A DNA stretch of 64,000 nt from Macrococcus sp. 19Msa1099 (GCA_019357535.2 CP079955.1:1860001-1924000), one strand, 5' to 3'. Shown: positions 53,716 through 63,033, numbered from the stretch's first letter. Notes: generated by a model from the letters alone, not told the origin. Translations and numbers: made by a program.

Positions 53716-55017
53716 CTATTCAGTTATGACTTTATGAATTAACACTGGCGCTTCTGCGTGGTCAGAGATTTCAATATTGTCATAAATTTTGTTCATTACA
53801 TCCTCTACATTATCACGGTTTGCATATATTGTTACAAGTGATTCGCCTTCTTCAACCTTGTCTCCAACTTTCTTGCGTAACATCAGTCCTACTGCAAGAT
53901 CAATCGTATCTTCTTTCGTTGCACGCCCTGCTCCAAGCAGCATAGAAGCAATGCCTAATTCATCAGCAACGATTTTACTTACTACACCTGTGCGTTTCGC
54001 CGGTACTTCAATGACATATTTCGCTTGTGGCAACTTCGTTACATCATCAACTACTGATGGATCTCCACCTTGGTTTTTAAGGAATGTTTTAAATTTATTC
54101 AGCGCTTTACCGTTGTTAATTACTTCTTGTAACTGTGCACGTGCATCTTCAAGTGTATTCGCTTTACCTGCTAGCACGACCATCTGGCTACCTAGTGTTA
54201 AAACAAGTTCTGTTAAATCTTCAGGACCTTCTCCACGTAAAGTTTCAATTGCTTCTTTCACTTCAAGCGCATTACCAATCGCATATCCTAACGGCTGACT
54301 CATATCAGAAATAATCGCCATCGTATTACGTCCAACATTATTACCGATCTTAACCATCGCAGTTGCTAACATTTCTGCGTCTTTATCTGTTTTCATAAAT
54401 GCGCCTGCACCTGTCTTAACATCAAGTACAATCGCATCTGCACCAGCTGCAATCTTCTTACTCATAATACTTGATGCAATAAGTGGAATACTATTTACCG
54501 TTCCTGTAACGTCACGTAATGCATAAAGCTTCTTATCAGCAGGTGTTAAATTACCTGTCTGTCCGATAACCGCAAGTTTGTCTTCATTTACAAGTTTCAT
54601 GAAATCATCTTCCGAAATTTCTACATGGAAACCTTCAACTGCTTCCAGCTTATCAATCGTACCACCTGTATGTCCCAGTCCACGACCACTCATCTTCGCA
54701 ACTGGAATATCAAGCGCTGCAACTAAGGGTCCAAGTACTAAAGTTGTCGTATCACCTACACCACCTGTTGAGTGTTTATCAACTTTAATCCCTTCAATTG
54801 CTGATAAGTCGATCTGGTCGCCACTTTCAACCATTGCCATCGTTAAGTTTGCTCGTTCTTCGTCATTCATATCCTGGAAGAAAATCGCCATCGCTAAACT
54901 TGATGCTTGATAATCTGGAACTTCACCATTCGTATAACCTTTGATGAAAAACTCGATTTCTTCTTTCGTAAGCGCACGTCCATCTCGTTTCTTTGCAATA
55001 ATGTCTACCATTCTCAT
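53716..55017 (-). CDS. pdp: Pyrimidine-nucleoside phosphorylase
   Basis: Pdp, 433 residues, splits thymidine, deoxyuridine and uridine with phosphate. [18 protein letters not shown] (phosphate site), [11 protein letters not shown] and the C-terminal domain with [18 protein letters not shown] 55017 has AGGAGG eight bases upstream; an ATG two codons later is less well spaced. A cre-like site lies just upstream. Confidence 0.95.
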   Translation of the reverse strand: MRMVDIIAKKRDGRALTKEEIEFFIKGYTNGEVPDYQASSLAMAIFFQDMNDEERANLTMAMVESGDQIDLSAIEGIKVDKHSTGGVGDTTTLVLGPLVAALDIPVAKMSGRGLGHTGGTIDKLEAVEGFHVEISEDDFMKLVNEDKLAVIGQTGNLTPADKKLYALRDVTGTVNSIPLIASSIMSKKIAAGADAIVLDVKTGAGAFMKTDKDAEMLATAMVKIGNNVGRNTMAIISDMSQPLGYAIGNALEVKEAIETLRGEGPEDLTELVLTLGSQMVVLAGKANTLEDARAQLQEVINNGKALNKFKTFLKNQGGDPSVVDDVTKLPQAKYVIEVPAKRTGVVSKIVADELGIASMLLGAGRATKEDTIDLAVGLMLRKKVGDKVEEGESLVTIYANRDNVEDVMNKIYDNIEISDHAEAPVLIHKVITE

Positions 55018-55034
55018 TATAATTTCCTCCTTTT

Positions 55035-55048
55035 TGTAAACGCTTTCT
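55035..55048. promoter_or_regulatory. cre-like site between deoC and pdp
   Basis: TGTAAACGCTTTCT matches the CcpA cre consensus TGWAANCGNTNWCA at 13 of 14 positions. Catabolite repression of the Bacillus deoxyribonucleoside operon is known. Confidence 0.55.
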
Positions 55049-55071
55049 ATAAATTTATAAGGGAAAGGGAA

Positions 55072-55734
55072 TTAATAATCCCCTTTAGCTTCTTCACCTT
55101 TTAAAATTTGTACACCTGCACTTGCACCGATACGTGTTGCACCCGCTTCAACCATCGCCATAACGTCTTCATAAGAACGCACACCACCTGAAGCTTTAAC
55201 ACCCATATCAGGGCCCACAGTTTTTCGCATTAATGCGATATCTTCTTTCGTTGCACCACCAGATGAAAATCCAGTAGATGTCTTCACGAAATCTGCACCT
55301 TGCGCTTGCGCAATTTCACATGCTTTTACTTTCTCTTCATCGGTCAATAGCGCTGTTTCGATGATCACCTTTGTCGTAACATCTCCTGCAGCATCAACTA
55401 CTGCTTTAATATCTTCAGCTACTAAGTCATAGTTCTTATCTTTAAGCGCACCTATATTAATAACCATATCAACTTCACCGGCACCATTTGCAATCGCATC
55501 TTTCGTTTCAAATGCTTTCACAGCAGGTGTATTCGCACCTAATGGGAAGCCGATAACTGTACACACAAGAACATCAGTTCCTTCTAATAAAGATTTAGCA
55601 TACTTTACGTGTGAAGGGTTGACACACACACTCATAAATTCATATTCGCGTGCTTCCTGTGCTAATTGAGCTATCTGTGCCTTCGTTGTTTCAGGCTTTA
55701 ATGCTGTATGATCAATATACTTTGCTAAGTTCAT
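55072..55734 (-). CDS. deoC: Deoxyribose-phosphate aldolase
   Basis: DeoC, 220 residues, splits deoxyribose-5-phosphate to acetaldehyde and glyceraldehyde-3-phosphate. The Schiff-base Lys is in [15 protein letters not shown] and the proton-relay Lys in [22 protein letters not shown] precedes the ATG. First catabolic gene behind the DeoR-type operator. Confidence 0.97.
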   Translation of the reverse strand: MNLAKYIDHTALKPETTKAQIAQLAQEAREYEFMSVCVNPSHVKYAKSLLEGTDVLVCTVIGFPLGANTPAVKAFETKDAIANGAGEVDMVINIGALKDKNYDLVAEDIKAVVDAAGDVTTKVIIETALLTDEEKVKACEIAQAQGADFVKTSTGFSSGGATKEDIALMRKTVGPDMGVKASGGVRSYEDVMAMVEAGATRIGASAGVQILKGEEAKGDY

Positions 55735-55761
55735 GATTCATCCTCCTTTAATTTCACTTCT

Positions 55762-55770
55762 ATTATATCA
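55762..55770 (-). promoter_or_regulatory. Extended -10 promoter of deoC
   Basis: Minus strand TGATATAAT, 27 bases before the deoC start; no good -35. Confidence 0.65.
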
Positions 55771-55775
55771 GATAC

Positions 55776-55812
55776 TGAACAAAAGTAAAAATCATAAATG
55801 AACTTATGTTCA
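55776..55812 (-). promoter_or_regulatory. DeoR operator
   Basis: A palindrome TGAAC-TTAT-GTTCA (55799-55812) and a direct repeat of its half site (GTTCA on minus, 55776-55780). Relative to the predicted start they fall near -57 to -44 and between -35 and -10, the same layout described for Bacillus subtilis DeoR at dra. Confidence 0.75.
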
Positions 55813-55814
55813 AA

Positions 55815-56744
55815 TCAAAGTAATTTCCTGGCTGTAATACTATCGGTAATGAGCACATTAGGAATATTTCCATTTAGTGCACCACGTATTGCTTCAACTT
55901 TATGGTTTCCTCCAGCAACAAGTATGCTCGTTGGTATTTTGCGTAATGTATCGAGCGTAACACCCATCGTACGATCATCTACCCATCTGTCTGCTATTTT
56001 ACCATCTTTCGTATAGAATCTCGAACAAATATCGCCTACAGCACTCGTTTTCAATCGTTTCACTTCATCTTCAGAGAAAAAACCGAGCTTAAAAAGTAAC
56101 GCCTCATCTCTAACTGTCCCTGTTGTATAAATCGCAACATTACATTTCGGCGCCATCTTCAATATACTTTTAATATGACGATCGGCACTAACAAGTCTCT
56201 TTACTTCCTTATTATCAAATATGACTGGAACCGGTAAATCTCTCGGAATGGAATTAAAGCTACGCGCAAATAAGGACAACGTTTCATGCGAATGGGTCAC
56301 CACATCAGAATATGAGACTCCACCTTTAAGCTGAATCGTTTCTACACCATTTAAATTCAATGGTTTCATAAGTTCAGCAACGCGAAACATTGTCTTACCC
56401 CAGCTGATACCTACAATATCATTATTCTTCACAGTTCGAGATAAATATTCCGCAGCACATTCAGATATTGCCTTTATCACTGTTTCATTACGATCATTTG
56501 TTACATCTTTAATGATCACTTCCTTCAGACCATATTTCTCCCGAATTAAATGTGCTAATTCATCACTCTTCTCGTATGGATCATGAATGATGATTTCAAC
56601 AATCCCCATATCTCTGGCATGGTTTAATTGTCTTGATACAGTAGGTCTTGATATATCCAGCTCATCCGCAATTTCTTTTTGACCAAGGTTTTCCTCATAG
56701 TACATCTTTGCAATCTTTATACATTGCTTCATCTTATCTTCCAT
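55815..56744 (-). CDS. deoR: Deoxyribonucleoside regulator DeoR (SorC family)
   Basis: A 309-residue SorC-family repressor: N-terminal helix-turn-helix (GQKEIADELDISRPTVSRQL, about 22-41) and a sugar-phosphate-binding domain (GISWGKTMFRVAELM, LKGGVSY, TGTVRDEALLFKLG, AGGNHKVEAIRGAL). In Bacillus deoxyribose-5-phosphate releases it. ATG 56744 uses AGAGGTG; a GTG three codons earlier lies within that site. It sits 80 bases before deoC, with the operator between. Confidence 0.92.
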   Translation of the reverse strand: MEDKMKQCIKIAKMYYEENLGQKEIADELDISRPTVSRQLNHARDMGIVEIIIHDPYEKSDELAHLIREKYGLKEVIIKDVTNDRNETVIKAISECAAEYLSRTVKNNDIVGISWGKTMFRVAELMKPLNLNGVETIQLKGGVSYSDVVTHSHETLSLFARSFNSIPRDLPVPVIFDNKEVKRLVSADRHIKSILKMAPKCNVAIYTTGTVRDEALLFKLGFFSEDEVKRLKTSAVGDICSRFYTKDGKIADRWVDDRTMGVTLDTLRKIPTSILVAGGNHKVEAIRGALNGNIPNVLITDSITARKLL

Positions 56745-56780
56745 TCTCTTCACCTCTACTCTTCAATTCTATATAAAAAC

Positions 56781-56812
56781 AAAAAAAAATACACTCCAAA
56801 CTATTTGGAGCG
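56781..56812 (-). terminator. Terminator of dps
   Basis: CGCTCCAAA pairs with TTTGGAGTG (3-base loop), followed by T9 on the minus strand. Confidence 0.88.
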
Positions 56813-56827
56813 TACCAAGTAAATTTA

Positions 56828-57280
56828 TTATTTCAAGAATGATTTAAGCATCCAATTATGTTTCTCAAGGTTACTAATCATACCTAGGAACATATCTGCA
56901 GTCATCTCATCATCTGCTTCTTCGGCTGCTGCTTTACCTTCTTCTAATTGTTTAATAATCTTATCGAAGTCTCTCGATAAATCTTTAACCATATCCTCAG
57001 CCGTTAAATCTTTCTTCGCTTCTTTAACTACAGATAATTCAAGCGATTCTTTCAATGTCGCAATTGGATGTCCTTGAATTGCTAAAATACGTTCAGCTAG
57101 TTCATCAATATATGTACTAGCTTCATTATAAAATTCTTCAAATTTTACGTGTAAGCTAAAGAAGTGAGGCCCTTTAACATACCAGTGATAATTATGAATT
57201 TTAGTATATAATACCGTCCAGTTTGCTACTTGCTGGTTTAAAGCTGTTACTACTTTGTTATCATTTGATTTTTTTGCCAT
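56828..57280 (-). CDS. dps: Dps/MrgA ferroxidase, DNA-protecting protein
   Basis: Dps, 150 residues, forms 12-subunit iron-storing shells that consume peroxide and coat DNA. Ferroxidase residues His32 (HNYHWYVKG), His44, Asp59 and Glu63 (YIDELAERI) are intact. GAGGAGAG precedes the ATG. A near-perfect PerR box lies upstream. Confidence 0.96.
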   Translation of the reverse strand: MAKKSNDNKVVTALNQQVANWTVLYTKIHNYHWYVKGPHFFSLHVKFEEFYNEASTYIDELAERILAIQGHPIATLKESLELSVVKEAKKDLTAEDMVKDLSRDFDKIIKQLEEGKAAAEEADDEMTADMFLGMISNLEKHNWMLKSFLK

Positions 57281-57320
57281 TATAAATCTCTCCTCTATCT
57301 TGTTTATATTAATTATTATA

Positions 57321-57335
57321 TTATAATAATTCTAA
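57321..57335 (-). promoter_or_regulatory. PerR box upstream of dps
   Basis: Minus strand TTAGAATTATTATAA matches the Per/Fur-type consensus TTATAATTATTATAA at 14 of 15 positions, 41 bases before the dps start. dps/mrgA is a standard PerR target. Confidence 0.8.
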
Positions 57336-57397
57336 TTAATAAAGTATTATGTCTTATTCGAATTTATTTGGGTATACTAATTAAAAAGGAGGGCATT

Positions 57398-58078
57398 ATG
57401 CTAAAAAAATACATATTACCAACCATCATAGCAGTTATCGTCTTTTTTATCTTATTCACAATCGATCTCTGGAAAGTACTGTTAATGGACATACTTACTT
57501 CTACCCCTTTTATTATACTTTTATGCATTTGCGCATTATTTGCTGCTTTGCTAGCTTATCTCTTCAGCAAACTTGCCTATAAAGTTGATAACGACCCATC
57601 ACTTGAACATTACGAACAGGATCGTGCAAGCTTTAAGAAATTCTCAGAAATGAATATATTCTTAATCATTTCATTTTATTTTGCACTTGGCTCAATTATG
57701 TTAATCAGTTTAAACCATGCATCTTTCTATTTAGGGATTATCAGTATCGTAACACTTATGATCGCAATCGTAATGCGCTATTATGGTTACAGTATGATCA
57801 ATAAACTTTATCCAGAACGCGACCTTCCAGAAAACTTCGAATCAGACTTTGATGATAAACTCATCGACTCATTAACCAAAGAAGAAATGATTACAATATT
57901 TACGGGTCTCTACAATGCATTTAAGTTAACAAATATCATCTTACCTGCAGCAATGTTGTTAATAACAATTTACGGATATGCAACAGGTATCCCTCAACAT
58001 TTTGCATTAAGTGTTATAGCAGGATGTGCGATTGCAATTAATATTATGTATCAGGTAACGGTAAGAAAATTGATATAA
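57398..58078 (+). CDS. Six-helix membrane protein, DUF3169-like
   Basis: A 226-residue integral membrane protein with about six hydrophobic segments in three pairs, separated by a charged loop (KVDNDPSLEHYEQDRASFKK) and a second acidic loop (PERDLPENFESDFDDK). The layout resembles DUF3169 proteins of Firmicutes, function unknown. ATG 57398 has AAAGGAGGG before it; an in-frame upstream start does not. Divergent from dps. Confidence 0.6.
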   Translation: MLKKYILPTIIAVIVFFILFTIDLWKVLLMDILTSTPFIILLCICALFAALLAYLFSKLAYKVDNDPSLEHYEQDRASFKKFSEMNIFLIISFYFALGSIMLISLNHASFYLGIISIVTLMIAIVMRYYGYSMINKLYPERDLPENFESDFDDKLIDSLTKEEMITIFTGLYNAFKLTNIILPAAMLLITIYGYATGIPQHFALSVIAGCAIAINIMYQVTVRKLI

Positions 58079-58117
58079 AATAGCAGTTATCCATTCAAGG
58101 ATAGCTGCTATTTTTTA
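58078..58117. terminator. Bidirectional terminator, DUF3169-like gene and MFS gene
   Basis: AAATAGCAG(T)TATCC pairs with GGATA(G)CTGCTATTT; T6 on plus and A-rich on the other side. Confidence 0.87.
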
Positions 58118-58121
58118 ACTC

Positions 58122-59387
58122 TTATTTTTCTTCTACTATTAATGGTTGGTCAGGCTTAACAAAGAACCATAATACAATTGCTACAACAGCTGGAATAATC
58201 ATCAAATAGAATGTCGTATCCCAACCATAATGCTGTACAAGGTATCCACCAAGCATCGGACTTAAGAAAGCACCCACGTTACCCCATAAGTTCATCCATC
58301 CTGATACAGTTCCAGAGAAGTTACGTCCAAGGTCAGTAGCAGAAGCCCAGCTCATACCCATAGATAAACCTACACCACCAAGACATAATGATAAGTAGAT
58401 TAAATTCATAACCATGTCATTTGTCTGAACAGATAAGAATAATGAAACTGCAAATACGATAAATCCAAAGATTGCAATCAACGCACGCGCTCTAAAACGT
58501 GAATAGCCTCTAGAGATAATTGCATCTGAAATTGTGCCACCCGCCATAATCAGTATAAACATCATTAACCACGGCGCTGCTGCTAAGAACTTCATATCCT
58601 TTAATACAACATGGTATTCCTCTTGTAAATATGTCGGTAACCAAATTAAGAATAAAGTAATAACAAACTGTACTACAAAGTATTGTCCAGCAATCGCAAA
58701 GAAACTGAAGCGCTTGAAGAATAGTCCCCAAGGTGCAGATGTCTTATCTGTCTGAACCACATCACGGTTTTCCATGATGTATGCTTTCTCTGCTTCGTTA
58801 ACCATCTTATGATGTTCCGGTAAGTCTTTAGCAATGATTGCCCAGATTGCAGCAATAATGATACCAATCGCACCGAAAATAAAGAATACTGCTTCCCAAC
58901 CGAAAGCTTGATAAATAGCTATTGTTACAAACGGTGCAATAACAGGACCAAAGTATGATCCTGCAAGCAATGCACTTGATGCACGACCTTTTTCACTTTT
59001 GGCAAACCAATATGTATTAAATACTGCATTTGAAGGATACATCGGTCCTTCCCCTACACCAAATAAGAAACGCATTGTGTATAATAATCCGTGATTTTTG
59101 ACAACCCCTGTTAGAATTGTGAATGCACTCCACCAAACAAGTGCAAATGTTAACATTTTCTTAGGGCCAAACTTCTCCGCCATAATACCTGCTGGCACTT
59201 GCATTAATGCATAACCTGCTGCAAATACCGAAGCTAACATACCAAACTGTGTCTTATTCATATTCAGATCTTCCATCATTGGTTGCGCAATATATGAGAT
59301 ATTGGCTCTATCCATATATGCAATAACTCCAATCAGAAAGAACATCAGTGCAAACATCCATCTTACTTTAGTAGCTTTTTGACTCAT
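58122..59387 (-). CDS. MFS transporter, anion:cation symporter (hexuronate/glucarate-like)
   Basis: A 421-residue, 12-helix major facilitator. YMDRANISYIAQPMMEDL in helix 1, AGIMAEKFGPKKML between helices 2 and 3, and RFLFGVGEGPMYPSN in helix 4 are marks of the ACS family, which takes up sugar acids such as hexuronates and glucarate. The substrate cannot be read from the sequence, and no sugar-acid catabolic gene is adjacent. A perfect cre site in the promoter indicates glucose repression. GAGGTG precedes the ATG. Confidence 0.85.
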   Translation of the reverse strand: MSQKATKVRWMFALMFFLIGVIAYMDRANISYIAQPMMEDLNMNKTQFGMLASVFAAGYALMQVPAGIMAEKFGPKKMLTFALVWWSAFTILTGVVKNHGLLYTMRFLFGVGEGPMYPSNAVFNTYWFAKSEKGRASSALLAGSYFGPVIAPFVTIAIYQAFGWEAVFFIFGAIGIIIAAIWAIIAKDLPEHHKMVNEAEKAYIMENRDVVQTDKTSAPWGLFFKRFSFFAIAGQYFVVQFVITLFLIWLPTYLQEEYHVVLKDMKFLAAAPWLMMFILIMAGGTISDAIISRGYSRFRARALIAIFGFIVFAVSLFLSVQTNDMVMNLIYLSLCLGGVGLSMGMSWASATDLGRNFSGTVSGWMNLWGNVGAFLSPMLGGYLVQHYGWDTTFYLMIIPAVVAIVLWFFVKPDQPLIVEEK

Positions 59388-59440
59388 TTAATTCACCTCA
59401 TTAATTTGTATAGTCATCCTATGACCAATTGACTAGATTA

Positions 59441-59469
59441 AAAATAACACATGCTGAAAACGATTACAA
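59441..59469 (-). promoter_or_regulatory. Promoter of the MFS gene
   Basis: Minus strand TTGTAA, 17 bases, TATTTT. The -35 overlaps the cre site. Confidence 0.5.
59455..59468. promoter_or_regulatory. cre site (CcpA operator)
   Basis: TGAAAACGATTACA matches TGWAANCGNTNWCA at all 14 positions. Overlap with the promoter -35 and spacer suggests repression of the MFS gene by CcpA. Confidence 0.8.
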
Positions 59470-59612
59470 TAACTTTGTGAAATTTTAGCTCAAAAATAAA
59501 ATATTTGTTATATAACACTGTGAAAAAATACCAAAAAAGCTATTTTTGAAAGAAAATTTCTAATATATATCAGTTTTATTACAAGGTATTTTCGGGATAA
59601 ATTACACCTCAA

Positions 59613-59654
59613 AAATTCACAAACTTTCCTTAAGGATATATAGTTTGTGAATTT
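59613..59654. promoter_or_regulatory. Inverted repeat at the bdhA promoter
   Basis: AAATTCACAAACT and its exact complement, 16 bases apart. The right arm contains the -35. TTCACAA/TTGTGAA is the half site of Rex, but the arms face the opposite way to a standard Rex operator. Confidence 0.65.
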
Positions 59655-59673
59655 AGTATCAAAGTTGTATACT
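59645..59673 (+). promoter_or_regulatory. Promoter of bdhA
   Basis: TTGTGA, 17 bases, TATACT, 34 bases before the ATG. Confidence 0.65.
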
Positions 59674-59707
59674 AATATTGTAAATAAATATTTGGAGGGA
59701 TCATTAC

Positions 59708-60757
59708 ATGAAAGCAGCAGTATGGCATGGTAAAAAAGACATTCGAGTTGAAGACAGAGAAATCCGTGAAATGCGTGATAATGAGGTACGCGTTAAGGTC
59801 GGATATGCTGGAATTTGCGGTAGTGACTTACATGAGTATCAAGAAGGACCAGTATTCGTTCCCGTAGACAAAGAGGATGATCTTACTGGGGGTAAAGCAC
59901 CTCTAATCATGGGACATGAGTTTTCAGGTACAGTCGTTGAAGTTGGTAAAGAGGTTAAAGACTTCAAAGTTGGCGATCGTGTTTCAGTAAACCCAACTGT
60001 GACATATGGTAAAAATACAGATGAACTAGATGTCTATGATGGCTTCAGTTTCCTCGGCCTACATACAGATGGTGGTTTTACTGACTTAGTTAATGTACCA
60101 GAAACTAATCTTTACCACTTACCAGATTCATTATCTTTACGTGTAGCAGCAACTATCGAGCCTTTAGCGGTAGGCGTTCAAGCTGTTAAAGAAAGTGGCT
60201 TAGAGTTCGGAGACACTGTGGCAATCTTTGGCGCGGGTCCTATTGGTATCTATACGACCCTTGCAGCTCGTGCGGCTGGTGCAAGTAAAATTATTGTACT
60301 AGATCTTTCTAAAGAACGTTTAGAAAAAGCAAAAGAATGCGGCGCAACGCATGTCATTAACTCAGGCGAGGTAAACGCGGTAGAAGCAATCAAAGAAATC
60401 GTACCAGGTGGAGTAGACCGTTCATTTGAAGTAGCCGGGGTAACACCTACATTTGTACAAGCGATCGATGCTACACGTCCTCGTGGCACAATGGTAATCG
60501 TTTCTATTTTTGCTGGTGACATTAACTGGCCACCATTACAATTGACTAATGCTGGTGTGAAAATCACTTCAACAATCGCTTATTCAAGAGCATCTTACCA
60601 ACAAACAATCGATTTAATGGGTAGTGGTCAAATTGATACAGAGAGTACTATTACCGGGGAAATTGAGCTTGATGATATCGTAGAACACGGTTTCGAAAAA
60701 TTAACAAATGATAAATCTCAAGTTAAGATCTTAGTTAAGCTTAATGGAGAAGACTAA
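59708..60757 (+). CDS. bdhA: 2,3-butanediol dehydrogenase (zinc-type)
   Basis: A 349-residue medium-chain dehydrogenase. Catalytic zinc ligands Cys37 (GICGSDLHEY), His70-Glu71 (MGHEFSG) and Glu in IEPLAVG; Rossmann loop GAGPIG. The four structural-zinc Cys of alcohol dehydrogenases are absent, as in the BdhA group. It reduces acetoin to butanediol and recycles NADH; other polyols cannot be excluded. GGAGG precedes ATG 59708. Monocistronic, with an operator-like repeat in its promoter. Confidence 0.88.
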   Translation: MKAAVWHGKKDIRVEDREIREMRDNEVRVKVGYAGICGSDLHEYQEGPVFVPVDKEDDLTGGKAPLIMGHEFSGTVVEVGKEVKDFKVGDRVSVNPTVTYGKNTDELDVYDGFSFLGLHTDGGFTDLVNVPETNLYHLPDSLSLRVAATIEPLAVGVQAVKESGLEFGDTVAIFGAGPIGIYTTLAARAAGASKIIVLDLSKERLEKAKECGATHVINSGEVNAVEAIKEIVPGGVDRSFEVAGVTPTFVQAIDATRPRGTMVIVSIFAGDINWPPLQLTNAGVKITSTIAYSRASYQQTIDLMGSGQIDTESTITGEIELDDIVEHGFEKLTNDKSQVKILVKLNGED

Positions 60758-60761
60758 AAAA

Positions 60762-60800
60762 TAAAAAGTGCTGAGACAAGGTGTCTCAGCACTTTTTTTT
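60762..60800. terminator. Bidirectional terminator, bdhA and usp
   Basis: AAAAGTGCTGAGACA pairs with TGTCTCAGCACTTTT (3-base loop) with flanking A and T runs. Confidence 0.92.
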
Positions 60801-61293
60801 ATATTAACTTTTCTCTAAAATTCCTTGTATAATCGTTTAGTTCATAGTCTTCAGGTACCTGTTCTGTTCTGACCACAAGTACGTCACACTTTGCATATCT
60901 AACGATCGCTTCAGACACACTTCCCATAACGAAACGCTCAAATGCATTGTAGCCACTTGATCCGCACATTATTAAATCAACCTTGTAACCTACTACAATT
61001 TGTTTCGGAATAATATTTTTAGCTGCGCCATGCGCTATAACGATTTCAACATCCTTTACACCTCGGTCTAACGCAATTGCTTTGTACCCTTCTAGCAATT
61101 CTTGTGCATAGATATCAGCGTTCTCAGCAAGTGATCCACCTTTGGCATCAACGTTAGCATAAGTTCTAATATCAACAATATGTGTAAGTACAAGTTTTGC
61201 ATCATTCCTTACAGCTACCCCAATCCCTTTCTCAAACGCATACTCACTGACCTTAGAACCATCTAACGGGATTAATATTGTATTATATTTCAT
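60799..61293 (-). CDS. Universal stress protein, UspA family
   Basis: A 164-residue UspA protein. ILIPLDGSKVSEYAFEKG at the N-terminus and the ATP-binding pattern G-2x-G-9x-G-S in CGSSGYNAFERFVMGSVSE, so probably the nucleotide-binding class. Role in stress survival; molecular action unclear. GGAGGG precedes the ATG. Confidence 0.92.
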   Translation of the reverse strand: MKYNTILIPLDGSKVSEYAFEKGIGVAVRNDAKLVLTHIVDIRTYANVDAKGGSLAENADIYAQELLEGYKAIALDRGVKDVEIVIAHGAAKNIIPKQIVVGYKVDLIMCGSSGYNAFERFVMGSVSEAIVRYAKCDVLVVRTEQVPEDYELNDYTRNFREKLI

Positions 61294-61345
61294 AGTATTC
61301 CCTCCGAATCATATTTTCTTATACTTATTGTAACATCCAAGTGTT

Positions 61346-62296
61346 TTATAATCCTAGATTCTTCATATATTGTTCACGTACATCTGCTTTCAATGTCTCA
61401 TTAGGCAGGAAATACCAAAGCCCATCTTCTAATATCTCACCGTCTCCTTGAAGCTGAACTTTCTTCACATTGCGAACTGCGCCATTATAACCAGTAGCTA
61501 ATCCTTTTAAATCATCAAATGATAAATCAGTTACAACATTTCCTTCGATACTTTTCAATAAAGAATCTAATTTCGTTACAGAATCTACGCTTAATACTTT
61601 TGTTGCTAATGCCTGAATCACAAGCTGCTGTCTTTCCTGGCGACCGAAATCGCCTCCCGCACCTTCTTGTTTACGACTTCTAATAAATGCCATAGCTCCA
61701 TCACCATCTAGATGAATTTCTTGTCCTTTTACAAAATTGAATCCACCATAACTGAAAGTAGAATTGCTGACAACATCGATACCACCGACTTTATCTACCA
61801 TTTCATGCATACCATCCATATTAATCGTCGCATAATAATCGATAGGAACATTCATAAATTTCTCTACAGATGCTACCGCCATCTTTGCCCCACCGTATGC
61901 GTATGCATGTGCGATTTTCTCGTTCGTTCCTTTACCTACCATTTCACTGTATGTATCACGAGGGATACTTACCATTTGTGATTTGTTCGTCTTTGGATTG
62001 ATGCTCATCAGAATAATCGAGTCACTACGTCCAGCATCGCCAGTTGCAAGTCTTTGCTGATTTGAATCAACCCCGAATAATGCAACACTGATTGCATCTT
62101 TATTACCGATGTCAACTTTGTCACCACGCAGTTCTGACTTGTCCCTACCTTCTATTTTGTGCTGAATATGCTCTGCCGTTTGTTTCACCTTAAAATATGA
62201 TCCACCTACAAACCATGCAGCTACTAATAACATGAGTACAAATACGATTAAAAATATTGAAAGACATCCCAGTCTTCTCTTTCTTCTCTTTCCCAT
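61346..62296 (-). CDS. LytR-CpsA-Psr (LCP) family ligase
   Basis: A 316-residue membrane protein: a very basic N-terminus (MGKRRKRRLG), one membrane helix (about 12-35), and an extracellular LCP domain with ALFGVDS, GRSDSIILMSINP, SIPRDTY and FIRSRKQEGAGGDFGRQERQQ (Arg residues that hold polyprenyl-pyrophosphate). LCP proteins attach wall teichoic acid or other glycopolymers to peptidoglycan. ATG 62296 has GAGGTG before it. Confidence 0.93.
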   Translation of the reverse strand: MGKRRKRRLGCLSIFLIVFVLMLLVAAWFVGGSYFKVKQTAEHIQHKIEGRDKSELRGDKVDIGNKDAISVALFGVDSNQQRLATGDAGRSDSIILMSINPKTNKSQMVSIPRDTYSEMVGKGTNEKIAHAYAYGGAKMAVASVEKFMNVPIDYYATINMDGMHEMVDKVGGIDVVSNSTFSYGGFNFVKGQEIHLDGDGAMAFIRSRKQEGAGGDFGRQERQQLVIQALATKVLSVDSVTKLDSLLKSIEGNVVTDLSFDDLKGLATGYNGAVRNVKKVQLQGDGEILEDGLWYFLPNETLKADVREQYMKNLGL

Positions 62297-62418
62297 AAAT
62301 CCACCTCTTTTACTTAATAATACAACAATACAAGCCAATATTCATAAGGCTTAAGTATGACTTGTTCCTTTTCTTATGCACTTAAAAGTATACTAATAAA
62401 ATTTTGATTACACAAAAT

Positions 62419-63033
62419 TTATTTAGTAAAAATAAGTAAATTCCCTCTTAAATTTATACCTTTATATCCCTCACTCAGTAAGCGTCTGATTTCCATATCA
62501 TCAGTCATTTTCACAGCAACTTCTTCTTCATATATGCAATCTCTATCACGGAATAACGCAAAGATATAGCGAATTTTATCATCATATACGTTATCTAGCG
62601 CTACAATCTTCATACCATGGTGAAACTTATCTTTGATGCTCGCGATATTGTCTGGGTGTACTGTAGCCATTATTATCGTATATTTGTCATCGATCTCCTG
62701 AAACAGCCATTCTCCTAATTTTTTCTGTAACCCTCTTCCACGATAGTTTGGATGTACAACTGTAATATCAGAGTAGATGAGCCTATCTCTATCAGATGGA
62801 TCAAGTGCTATATATTTTCCTAGGTAATCGTCTACTGGTATATGCATTGAACGAAATGCTACAATCCTTTCGTCAATCTGACAAACACATAACACACCAT
62901 CATTCACGTTTTGAGCAATCTCTTCTTCAGATAAAGTTACGAGCATATCTTTATTGCCAATTTCCTGTATAGCAGCTTTTTGAACATCTAGTATAGCTTG
63001 AATATTAGTATTATTAGCGAATTTAATTTTCAT
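62419..63033 (-). CDS. GNAT-family N-acetyltransferase
   Basis: A 204-residue GNAT protein. The acetyl-CoA loop is in DITVVHPNYRGRGLQKKLGEW, followed by MATVHPDNIASIKDKFHHGM. Substrate unknown. AAAGGAG precedes the ATG. It stands alone upstream of the LCP gene. Confidence 0.87.
   Translation of the reverse strand: MKIKFANNTNIQAILDVQKAAIQEIGNKDMLVTLSEEEIAQNVNDGVLCVCQIDERIVAFRSMHIPVDDYLGKYIALDPSDRDRLIYSDITVVHPNYRGRGLQKKLGEWLFQEIDDKYTIIMATVHPDNIASIKDKFHHGMKIVALDNVYDDKIRYIFALFRDRDCIYEEEVAVKMTDDMEIRRLLSEGYKGINLRGNLLIFTK

Larger units (their letters stand above)
59388..59707. other. 320-bp divergent regulatory region between the MFS gene and bdhA
   Basis: No gene. It holds the MFS promoter with a cre site (59441-59469), a TAGTCA/TGACTA inverted repeat (59411-59435), two isolated TTGTGAA/CTGTGAA half sites near 59474 and 59516, the 13-bp inverted repeat at 59613-59654 and the bdhA promoter (59645-59673). 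Confidence 0.75.

Noticed and set aside
53789-54910. Several plus-strand frames opposite pdp
   Set aside because: Ser/Thr-rich shadows of a well-supported coding sequence, no ribosome sites.
59474-59492. Full Rex operator TTGTGAA-N4-TTCACAA
   Set aside because: The left half fits but the right half matches at only about three of seven positions.
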